Shown one piece after another: positions 10,517 through 20,744 of a stretch of DNA of 64,000 bases. Source of the DNA: Costus lasius (Eukaryota > Streptophyta > Magnoliopsida > Zingiberales > Costaceae); contig CM050448.1 in assembly GCA_027563935.2 (NCBI GenBank), forward strand, positions 63,849,843-63,913,842. The letters are read 5' to 3'. A program made the position numbers and the translations under genes. The notes under the pieces are model-generated. The model made no database searches and had not been told where the DNA came from. It saw nothing but the letters and a program-made list of their open reading frames with translations. Within the stretch, counting starts at the first letter, position 1, and every line of letters begins with the position of its first letter.

Positions 10517-12050
10517 ATCTCCCACTTGCACTCAGACCTCATTGTTGTCGAATCTTAACCACATGTCTCGAGTATGACCATGATGCTTCTGCTGCACCAA
10601 AGCTTTGGGCAGTGGGTCTGCTAGATTATTCTCTGTGTCAACTCTGCATATCTTCACATCACCTCTATCAATGATCTCCCAAATCATGTGAAAGCACTTG
10701 AGTATATGCTTAGATCTTTGATGAGACTTTGGTTCCTTGGCCCATGTGATTGCACCATTGTTATCACAAAGGTGTTAAATGAGATCTACAGCACTCGGAA
10801 CCACCTGAAGTTCAAAGATGAACTTTCTAATCCAATCTGCTTCTTTGGATGCCTCAGAAGCTACAACATACACTGCTTCTGTTGTAGAATCTGCCATAGT
10901 GGATTGCTTGAAGCTCTTCCAGCATACACTACCTCCATTCAACATGAAAACATAGCCGGACTGTGATCTAAAGTCATTTGGGTCTGATTAGAAAGAAACA
11001 TCAGTATATCTTTGGACACTAAGATCTTCCTGTCCACCATAGACTAAGAACAAATCTTTAGTCTTCATACTTTAAGATATTTTTCACAGTTGTCCAATAT
11101 TGAACACCTAGGTTAGACTGGTATCAATTGGTTATGCTTATAGCATAAGCCACATCTGGTCTAGTACATATCATGGAATATATGATCGATCCCACTGCAG
11201 AAGCATAAAGGACTTGACTCATTTCCTCTTTTTTAGCCTATGTAGAGGGACACTAGCTCTTGGAAAGAGTAATACCATGCCTCATGGGAAGGTAACCCTT
11301 CTTGGAATTCTCCAAACGAAACCTCTCTAGCACTTTATTGATGTTTGTACTCTGACTTAGGGCTAGGAGCTTCTTCGATATATCCCTATAAATCCTCATG
11401 CCCAGAATATAGGCGGCCTCCCCTAAGTCCATCTCAAAACACATCCCCAACCAAGTCTTCACCACGTGAAGAGTAGGGATGTCATTTCCGATGAGTGGTA
11501 TGTCATCGACATACAGGACCAGAAATGTGACTAAGCTCCCACTAAATTTCTTTTACACATAGGCATCATCTTCATTCTTGATAAAGCCATAATTTCTCAC
11601 TGCTTCATCAAAATGAATATTCCAACTTCCCGAGGCTTGCTTCAATCCATAAATAGATTTCTTTAGCGTGCATACTTTATGAGCATCTGCAAGGTGGACG
11701 AAGCCCTCAGGTTGTGTCATAAACACATCATCTGATAGGTTTCCATTAAGAAATGCTATCTTCACATCCATATTCTAGATCTCATAATTGTAGAATATAG
11801 CTAAAGCAAGCATGATCCGAATGAATTTGAACATGGCAACCAACGAGAAAGTTTCGTCATCATCCACCCCGTGGACCTGCCTGAAACCCTTAGCCACTAG
11901 TCTACCTTTGAAGGTAACTATGTTGCCATCCATTTCTATCTTCATTTTAAAGACTCATTTACACCCTATGGGTTTTACCCCATTAGGCGGCTCAACAAAA
12001 TCCCAGACTTGGTTAGCAAACATAGAATCCATCTCGGACCTCATGGCCTC
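10517..12050 (-). pseudogene. B1: copia RT and RNase H fragment
   Basis: Starts with a polypurine tract (minus strand AAGTGGGAGAT at 10527-10517) and then, reading leftward from 12050, the C-terminal half of a B-type polyprotein. Recognisable parts are an EAMRSEMDSM region at 12050-12010, the RT block MDVKIAFLNGNL (around 11770-11730), YGLKQASGSW (11650-11620), a later RT part (11465-11253), and an RNase H with C-terminus QQKH near 10590. Frameshifts separate these blocks. The upstream half (gag, PR, IN) was cut off by the G2 insertion at 12051 and is not found elsewhere in the window. Confidence 0.85.
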
Positions 12051-12301
12051 TGATGAGTGCTATTTTTATATGATTTAAAGTATCATTCATACTATCATTT
12101 TAGGCTTAAGTCTTGTTTTATTTCATAATTTAGTATCTTTTCTCATCAAGTATAGAATCTTCACTGTTTTTTGCTTTGTTTGTGAAATGCAGGGCTTTTT
12201 CCTATAATTTCGTGAAGATTTTTATGATTTGATGTTATAAGAAGATTTATCACAGATCAGTAAGGTCATAGGTTAAATTCCAGCATTTTTGGAGTATTTT
12301 A

Positions 12302-12742
12302 TGGAGATCACGGCCTGGCCGTGACAGCCATCACGGCCGTGATCATATCGGAATTTTTAGTTCTTCTTCTAGCAAACAGATCACGGCCTGGTCGTGACAG
12401 CCTTCACGGCCGTGACCGCCAAAAATTAGAAATTCCAGCGAAGTCGCCACGGCTTAGAGAATGGGTGTGATCACCATCCGAAATATTTTCGAGCCGTGAT
12501 GCTCATCACGGCCAAGCCATGATGACCATCACGGCCAAGCCGTGATGACCATCACGGCCATGAAGGACTTCTACACAAAAGTTGACGAGTTGAACACAAG
12601 CGTCGTGCATAGGCATGATCTCCATCTAGGAAGTTTACGAGCTCTTCACGGCCTAGCCGTGATTACCTCACGTGCGTGAAGACGTCGTTGCAGATCACCA
12701 AACTCACCACGGCCTAGCTGTGACGGTCATCACGCCCGTGAT
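12302..12742 (+). repeat. CACGGCC/GGCCGTG palindrome cluster in G2 U3
   Basis: At least five paired units of the form TCACGGCC-TA/TG-GGCCGTGA or TCACGGCCGTGA. Some arms have decayed to CATGG or CTGTG. The cluster ends about 118 bp before the TATA box. Confidence 0.85.
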
Positions 12743-12859
12743 AGCGTTCGTAGATCCTGACCATCCAATGGTTTTTCTCCAAATCCGATGATCCTAGAGC
12801 CTGAAATTTGGGGAAAACTCCCATACAACCTTCCTAACTGCCAGAGGAGTCGATTAAGT

Positions 12860-12866
12860 TATAAAA
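12860..12866 (+). promoter_or_regulatory. TATA box of G2 LTR
   Basis: TATAAAA in the middle of the LTR, after the palindrome cluster, in the context AAGTTATAAAAGTTC. The G3 LTRs have TATAAAA at an equivalent place, which supports its use as the core promoter. Confidence 0.65.
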
Positions 12867-13764
12867 GTTCCAATTTTGGGTAGTTACAAGGTTCGAACTT
12901 TGGTGAAAGGCGACCTAGGGCGAAAAGTGGTGATTTTGCTTGATTGAAGGCTTGTTTGGACTGATTTCTTTGGGGCTATCGAGAGAAGACCAAAGACCTA
13001 TTGTCTCCTGCCCAAGATCTATAATTTTTCCTATTTTTGAATTAACTTACTTGGGTTTTCATTGTTGAACGATGTATTTCTTAGTGTAAAACCCTACTTC
13101 AGGACTTGGGCATAGCCCGTTGGACAAATCTCCTTATGTAAAACACTTTTTATGAATCTCAGTGTTATTTTCTAGTAAATTTCTTATTATGATTGGGTGT
13201 GCTTATTGTGTATTGATGTTTTGGCCAAGCATTTGTATGTGTTAAGTGTTACGAGAAGAGCCGAGAGGTGAATCGTAACACTCGACTGCCCAACCCTAAC
13301 TTGTGACTTGAATTACGTGAGTAATTCAAAGTCACTCAAGGATCGACGATTATCACAGAGCTCATTGGGTCTTTCTTAAGTTAGTTTAGCTACAAGAGTA
13401 GGAGATTAGCTTAGGCAGGCACCGGATTATGCTTCGAGAGAAGGTAACCTGTACTATAGGATTGATCGCCTAAGTGGTTTACTATCAGATTATGCTTTGG
13501 GAGAAGGTAATATATTTTCTATTTCCTAAATTATGATTCATTGTTTTACATTTAATTCGTTCAATGTGGTGAAACCTGTGGTCCCAAATCTTTCTAAAAT
13601 TGTAATTTTTCCTATTAGTCATTGATTTCTTAAGTCGATAATTTAGACTTAGAGAGATTTTTCAGTTCTTATTCTGAACCGTCTAGCTATCAATGACACA
13701 AAAAGTCAGTACTTGACACCTAGCTCCCTAGGGATGATATTTTTACTACTTCGATAGAAACCAT

Positions 13765-15276
13765 TGTTGGGAAACCCCGGGGACATTTTACAATTTTTGG
13801 CATTCCAGACATTACATACGTAGCGGAATAATGTCCCCGAAACAGGCCGGTCCCAAAAACCTAGTGAAGATCGCATTGCAGGGGATCGACACGATGTGAT
13901 AGAAAGTACCTTAAGCTAGCAAGGAGATGCCAATGTCGAGATAGGCACCCACGCGTTCGCCCTCTGCAGTCTCACACACACGGACTCCTCGAGCTCTCTT
14001 CTTCCGCGCTTGGTGCTAGCCTCGGGAACAAGATCCACGCCTTTTATTCACTTCCTTCAACCTTGCGCCACCTCCAAGGTATAAGCACCAAGGGTTGAGA
14101 AGAGGAGATTGAGAAGCCGCCAACTCCAAGCCTTCTTGCACGAAGAAGAGAATGGAGATGCACACTTGCGGCTAGGGTTTGGAGGAAGAGAAGATTGCGC
14201 CTCTTGAACCCTTGCTCTTGCCCTTCCTACCTGCACACGCCTCCAAGGAGTGTCACTCACAAAAAATCATCATCCAAGAGGGGCGACAAGGGGTCCTATT
14301 AATAGAGCAAGAGGCAGTTCATGAAGGGCTAGGATTAAGACAAGTGGGCGGCTAGGATGAGAAGGTTTGAGGCAAGGAAAGTCTCCAAGACATTTCCATA
14401 ATCCTCATTCAACCTTTCCATATTCACCCAAGCCTTCTCTTGTGCGCCAAGGCCTTGCCTTGCGCCCCAAGCAATGCCATATGGGCATTCATACCGTAAG
14501 TGATAAAGGGGGGAGGCGCCTATTACTTCTAAATGAAGCAAACTTTGCCACTTCTCCCCATTATGCCCATAGGTGCCTAGGGGAGAAGACTTGTCCCCAT
14601 TATACCCTTTTAGCCCTTCTTCTCTAGGTGATAACTTATTAATGAGCCCAACTTGGAAATGGGCCTAGCCCAAAGTCCATTACCCATGTTAACCAAGCTA
14701 TCGGATCCAATCCAACTTAACCCAAGGTTAAATGAGGCTAACCATGGTTAATTCGGCCAATATGCCAAAAACAGAAGTTGGCTCCAATAAGTTTCTTTCA
14801 ACTCATCAGGCCCATTGGCGCTGATGAAATCTCCAGAATAGATCCGAGTTATCCAATAACTTGATCATAAGGCTTCCTGATCAATACGAGAACTCGAGTG
14901 TCTTGGTGTGTGACCCTGTAGGTTCCTCTGACGTTGGCAGTGCAGACCTAAGGTCTCACAAGCAGTGAGTGGCACCTAGCAGTGCATCACTGCTACCCAA
15001 GTCATCGGAATGGATATTGACATCGACATCCCCATCATCGCAACAAGTACATATACATTACAGTCCCTTTGCCGAACTGATATCTAATTGGACAAGTGTG
15101 TCATCACTTGTTTTCATCCAATCACATGGCTATGACTAAATCAGGTCTTTACCTGGGTATGGCCATACACTTTCAGTCATAGACCATACAGGAGCTCCAT
15201 GGATATCATACTTCTACAAGGAAGGGGCAAGTCCTTTATTTGTTAATTGGTCTTCTCATATGGGTCGTAACATGCT
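13765..15276 (-). mobile_element. B2: antisense copia B LTR, 5' end lost
   Basis: The left end is a true LTR terminus (minus strand ending CCCAACA at 13765). It continues as a B-type LTR, with the conserved palindrome at 15157-15168 and the 'ctctgcagtctcacacacac' block. Homology stops at 15276, several hundred bases short of the LTR start, and G2 gag follows directly. A deletion therefore removed the start of B2 together with the G2 LTR end, primer site and leader. Confidence 0.85.
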
Positions 15277-16459
15277 ATAATGGACCAGACCCATTCGCTG
15301 AAAGACTTTGTTGCACTGAACGTATAGGGCTTACACTCCAGCATTGCTCGACCTGTAGTCGAGGCAAATAACTTTGAGATAAAGCCATCCCTGGTGCATA
15401 TGGTTCAGCAGAACCGGTTCAACGGAACACCACAAGATGACCCGAATTTACATTTGTCCATTTTCTTAGAATATTGTGATACCATAAAGATAAATGAGGT
15501 AATATCTGATGCGATACGCTTATGACTTTTCTTTGTTCCCTCAGGGACCGCGCATGAGCTTGGCTACAGTCTCTCCCTCAACGCTCCATCACCACATGAG
15601 ATCAGCTTTCCCATGCATTCCTTGCTAAATACTTCCTGCCGAGCAAGACTACTCAACTGAGGAACCAAATAACAAATTTCTGCCAGAGGGAACAGGAGTC
15701 ACTCTACGAGGCCTGGGACCACTATAAGGAGCTGCTGAGAAAGTGCCCGCATAACGGGCTAGAAAAATGGGTATTAGTCCACACTTTTTATAATAGTCTA
15801 TTATATAATACTCGATTATCTGTAGATTCAGCTGCGGGCAGAGCGCTAATGAATTAGAATGTGGATGACGCGATGAACCTAATCAAAGACATGGCTCTGA
15901 ATCACTACCAATGGACGAGTGAGAGAAATGTGCCGGTAAGAGGAGGAGGTAAGCATGATCTTGATATGTTGTGTTCATTGCCGGCAAAGGTTGATTCTTT
16001 GTCCCACCAACTTACTTCAATGAATTTTCACACATTGTTTGTCAATTCTATTTCATGTGAAGTGTGTGGTAATCTTGGACATAGTGCTACTAACTGCCAA
16101 ATAATGGCGCGTTCTTCTTCTTCTGATGTATATATAGACTAGGTTAATGCTATAGGCAATTTCAATTAGAGGCAGTAGAATGATCCATTTTCTAATACCT
16201 ATAATCTGGGGTGCAGAAATCATCCCAACTTCTTATACTGGAATAATTAGAATTAAGTGATACCATAGAACTTCAACAATCAAGCTCCATAAGGGAATAT
16301 TGGCAATCAGTTCCCCTAAGCATCTTTCAGGGCACCACAGGGACTTCAACAATGACAGTTTACTCAACCACAGAAGTCGAACCTTGAATTACTGCTAGAA
16401 AACTTTGTTACCACTCAATCAAAGCAAAATGAGAGTGTAGATGAATCTATTCGGTAGTT
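15277..16459 (+). pseudogene. G2: Athila-type gag, first part
   Basis: Broken gag. From about 15350 the frame reads NNFEIKP, then NRFNGTPQDDPN and LHLSIFLEYCDTIK, matching the Athila/Tat Gag core. A frameshift or stop near 15520 follows. Later come a 'LRKCPHNGL' block (15740-15765), an open stretch 15861-16142 with MNLIKDMALNHYQW, and the zinc knuckle CEVCGNLGHSATNC (16056-16097). More stops follow. The gene is cut at 16459 by G3 and resumes at 42921. Gag would build the virus-like particle and bind RNA. Confidence 0.85.
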
Positions 16460-17214
16460 TGATGAGTTGCATTTACACCATGTTTTTGCCTATATTTTAT
16501 ATGATATTTTGAGCTTATTTTATAATTTTATACCAATTTTTAGTGACTTTACTTCACTTTGTATGGAATCTTCACTTTTCTTGGTTTTATTCAAAATGCA
16601 GGAAAATGGCATTATAAATGATGGATTTCACAAGTTTTGAGGTCACAGCATGATTCCCAAGAAGATTACGAGCTTACATGTCAAATTTGGGGTAAAAATA
16701 ATGAAAAACACAACATTTATGACCTTGGCCGTAATTATCTTGCTGGCCATAATTTTGGCGTTCGAACGGGCGAAAAACGGCTAAGTTAAAAAGTTCACAG
16801 AAACTTTCACGAGTAAGGCCGTGAATACTTCACGGTTCGTGAAACTTTCTACGTACAAAGAGCTGTAGAGACAGAAACAATTATGACCTTGGCCGTAAAC
16901 ACATTACGGGCCGTGAAAATTTTTGCCCCTTCGAATTTTTCACTCGATTCGACTCCAAATCAAGCTGGATTTAGACCAAACTCTCTATAATTGTTCTTTG
17001 AAGGATTTCGGACCGATTAAAGTATAAAAGGCTCAATTTTTGGAGGGTTGAGGGGGATTTTTTTGGACGAGAACAAGCGGCGGTGGCTGTGAAGGCGAAA
17101 TTCGACTTTGAGGGAGATTTCTGACAAGATTTCATGCAAAAGAGTAGTTTGATCACCTCTTCTTCATCGTCAGATCGAAGGGAAGCTATTCTAATTATTC
17201 TCTTAGTGTATTTC
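16460..17214 (+). mobile_element. G3: 5' LTR, part 1
   Basis: Starts TGATGAG after TAGTT (16455-16459), the left target repeat of G3. It matches the 3' LTR from 41444 with scattered differences. It contains a palindrome cluster (16713-16916) and TATAAAA at 17023-17029, and is split by A3 at ATTTC (17210-17214). Confidence 0.92.
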
Positions 17215-18943
17215 TGTTGGGGTATGCCCTTAAGGCTAATGTTTGAGGCCTTTGGGATTGTAACAGTATCATGTAATAAACTCTTGTGTTTATAAAGGCA
17301 TGGTTATTATTCAGGTTGTTACCTTGTCTGCTGTAATAAGTGTACTTCTGATTAATGTCTCAAAGCTGTTCAGCTAGGCTGACATGCTATAATGTCCTTA
17401 GTCGATATATCTTGGTGAACATGAGACAGCCTTGATATGATTGAGACTAATATGTGTTCTAATCTTATAGGATGCTTCGAGCATGGAATAAGATGTAGAC
17501 TCATGGGTACATTGGATGTACTGGACAGACCCTACTAGGATATTCTTATTGCTTGTCACAATGTGAATAATCCTTGTATGCTACAAGTGGCACATGTCCT
17601 TTGACTTGAGATCACTTGTGTCTCTGAATGATGATTGTCATTGTTTTGAGGTAGTTCAATATCATTTGAAAGATAATGGTTATAGACTATCTTGGATAAT
17701 GAGCTTGAGTCAGGTTAGGGCACTAGTGATAGATAGAGGATTGCCGTCTCCTTGTTGAAGGAGTGTGATGTTCTATAAGGGCCCCCCTAGATGAGATGAT
17801 TGAGATAGTGTATGGCCATACCCAGATGACTATGTTCATCTGATCTAATCATGCTCATCATATTGGAGTCACAGGCTTGACACGCTTGTCCAATAAGAAC
17901 ATCCAGTGGCAAGGGACACATGCATGCCTTGTGAATAGATTCACACTTGTGCTGTGGTTTGGGAGTAGTCTTGGAAGACTCTTTCCTTTATATCGGGAGA
18001 TAGTGATGTGTTGCTAGATACCCCTCACTGATCGTGATAACGTGAGTTATCGTTACCGACATTTAAAGGAAACCCTCAGGGTCGCACAATTGATGATATG
18101 GCTTACTTGAGTCAGATCGTGTGGACTGAATTGTTTGGATTCAGTTTAAAGGGATTTAATCTCTGATTGTAAGTGAGATCTGGTCTGATCATGTTTGATT
18201 GATTAGGACTTGAGATCGGTAAGCTTCGATCGAGAGAGATGATGCTAGATCGGTGAGATCAGGAGCATCAGGAGATGAATGGTGAGATCTTGAGCCTTAG
18301 GGTTCAATATGGTCTAGACCACATGGCTTGAGCTATTTCGGTTTGGTTCATGAACCAAATGCGATTGGAACATGTTGGCTTGAACCGGTTCACAAAGGTG
18401 AACGCTTGGTTCAATGCTAATATGCGTTTTGGGTTGGAGTAAGCGCATGGCTTGATGATCATCCATTTATGGAAAGTCATCAAGGCCGGTTTCTCTTGAA
18501 CGCCAAAACGCATATGCGTTCTTGTCTTCACTTCAACGCCTTGAACTTGGTTGGGCAAGAGGTTGACGACGGGAAGTGGTTTTGCGTGTGGAGCTCTCGG
18601 CCAAAAGGAAATCGTCTCTTCATCCCCTTACACACGGCAAGGACCCTTGAAGATTCTTGCTAGCACAAGCATCACAAGGGGTAGGCGATCTTCATCTTGT
18701 GTGTGAACTTTTGGAGGAGATCTAAGTTGCTCTCTTCTTCCAAGCCGACCTCCAAGCCAATGGCGTTGGTATGAATCTCCCTCTTGCTTCAATCAATTTA
18801 TCATAGTTGATTATATGAGCATGTAAGCGATCATATATGATGAAACCCTAGCAAACTTGCATGCGCCCCCTACCTTAGGGTTTCGGCCCCCCTCTTGAAA
18901 GGGGTTTTATCCGCTTGCGCTCCCCCTTGAAGGGGACTCTTCA
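17215..18943 (+). mobile_element. A3: 5' LTR
   Basis: A 1729-bp LTR, TGTTGGGG...CTCTTCA. The 3' LTR (24616-26344) has the same length, and I noticed only two differences (17326 G vs 24727 A; 17678 G vs 25079 A), so the insertion is recent. The preceding ATTTC is repeated at 26345-26349. The conserved palindrome is at 17810-17821. Short ORFs inside occur identically in both LTRs and are not genes. Confidence 0.97.
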
Positions 18944-18945
18944 AT

Positions 18946-18957
18946 TGGTATCAGAGC
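18946..18957 (+). promoter_or_regulatory. Primer binding site, initiator tRNA-Met type (A3)
   Basis: TGGTATCAGAGC three bases after the 5' LTR, complementary to the initiator tRNA-Met 3' end. Confidence 0.93.
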
Positions 18958-20213
18958 TAGGATCTCATATGGTCATATGATTGCTATGTTTGGTGATCCT
19001 TGTTTGCGCTTATGATCTAAGTTTTCTCATCATGCGATAATACTAGTTGAAAGTATTTTGGAGGCGCATATATGAGATGTTTTTGGTGGCGCATGTGTAA
19101 GGTTAATTTTGTTGATGCATGTATATTGCTTACATTGTTGCGCATGTTACATGTTTTTGTTTCATCAAAACTTTACTTGCGCGCCTCTAACTAGATCTAA
19201 GCCGCACCTGCAATAAACCCTTAGACGGGTTGCTAGGGTTGAAAGCATCATCTAGTTTAGATCAACTTAGTCTGATCAGACCATCTGACAGCCTAGATGG
19301 GTCGACCAGATAGCACCTATGCGCATGCACGTGGTGGCTATAGGTCGATTGCATCAAAGGCGTGTAGCGAGGTCTGGTTGAGACACCCTGTGAACACACA
19401 TGAGTTAGGCCCGGGGTCACACCCGCTTGCCAGATCTCATGTTGGTTGTTCAGCCCTTGGCGCATGCATGGTTGACCATTAGGTCAACGCAAGTCAGTTA
19501 AGACTTGGTGCATGCAAAGGGCATGGATCTAACTAGATACGATGAGTGGATCCCTATCAATGGACCGTTGTAAGGTTGTAGGGCACATAAGACAAGTAAA
19601 ATTGATTCCAATGGGATTTCGAAAAAAAAAAAATTTTATTTTGTCTATGGATCACATGTTAATTGATTGATGCCATGATGCCTGTTTATTTAATCTTATG
19701 TGGGTTGCCCTTAATGTGTGCTGTGCTGGGGCCTGCGAGCCTGGTAAATTATTATTTTTGTGATCTGCGAATCACATTCTTAATTAATTAATTGTATAAT
19801 TGACCTGCGAGTCAAGCTTGTCTAGATAGATCAAAATGTATTTTGATTAGACAAGAGCACAGAACACAATTGCAAAGGCGCATGCAGCTGGTGGGCGCAC
19901 CTGAGCTGCAGAGGGCGCTTAGGCCCTGGTCTGGGCCAGATGAGAGGCAACAAGACCCAAGAAGCAAGTGAAGACTTAAGATAACTTAAGGTCTTACTTA
20001 GGGTCAATGGGCTTTTACCACATAAGATCCATGCTTTCTGTTATTGTTTAAATAAGTAGAACAGCATGAGTTATTTATCTTCTGCTATAGCCATAGGATT
20101 TGCCTGATAGTAAGAAGATAAAAGACCGTTAAAATCCAACGCTAACATATCAAGCTCGTAAGCCTTCTGACGCGAAACCTCACTGTTCTGATTATCGTTG
20201 GAGCCGTGTTGTA

Positions 20214-20608
20214 CCCACTCAGTGGGCACGTCCATCTATCTTCAGACGGTGCGGGATTTCACCTGCGTGTTACAGAGAAGGGATTTATCGCTTCTCGTTG
20301 CTCAGCATAGCACGTGGTGGTCCAGGGAGTAGGTCGGGTCAGCTTGACCATGTAGGCTACATATGTGGAGCATATGGTAGCACATGGAGGCAGCCATCTG
20401 CGGGGTCAGAGATTGTGTTGTACCAACTCAGTTGGCACAGTCTGCTAGATTGCCCAGATGAAGGGGAATCGCACGGGTTGGCGATTGGCAGGGACTGCCT
20501 ACCAGAGATTAGTGCTTGTACTCTCTGTGCATCTTATCTCGCCTGAGCGGGACGCGGAGACCAAGTATGAAATCTGGATCCCATCTCACTAAAAGAGTGT
20601 TACTCTTT
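20214..20608 (+). other. Conserved hairpin array in A3 leader
   Basis: Six short inverted repeats. H1 20214-20226 (CCCAC/GTGGG); H2 20360-20376 (CATATG/CATATG); H3 20423-20435 (CCAAC/GTTGG); H4 20467-20486 (AATCGC/GCGATT); H5 20537-20552 (TCTCGC/GCGGGA, one G-U pair); H6 20592-20608 (AAAGAGT/ACTCTTT). The same six, at nearly the same spacing but with altered stem bases, occur in B3 (33787-34178). Packaging or dimerisation signals of LTR elements usually lie in this leader region; that role is inferred. Confidence 0.75.
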
Positions 20609-20744
20609 CGGACTGTTTACTGGATTTTTCAGTCAGACAAAATAGTGAGAAAAAGAATCTTTCTTAAGTCCTGGATTGATTCTAAACATTGATACTGACC
20701 TTGCTGTTCTTGCATTGTTGTAGATTCCTGCAGCAACGAACACC

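Larger units (their letters stand above)
12051..13764 (+). mobile_element. G2: Athila-type 5' LTR, end truncated
   Basis: A plus-strand LTR starting TGATGAG, preceded by GCCTC (12046-12050), the expected target repeat in B1. U3 has a cluster of CACGGCC...GGCCGTG palindromes at 12302-12742, then TATAAAA at 12860-12866. The 3' end breaks off at 'tacttcgatag', roughly 25-30 bp short of the end by comparison with G3, where B2 begins. The primer site and most of the leader are lost. Confidence 0.85.
18944..20744 (+). mobile_element. A3: untranslated leader
   Basis: 1.8 kb between LTR and gag start, beginning with the primer site. The first part is rich in 'gcgcat' motifs and an A12 run (19623-19634). 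The last 530 nt hold an array of short hairpins conserved with B3. Long leaders are usual for BARE/Angela-type elements. Confidence 0.93.

Noticed and set aside
18304..18663. Two short ORFs found identically at 18304-18663 and 25705-26064
   Set aside because: They repeat only because the two A3 LTRs are nearly identical. There is no coding signal or family match.
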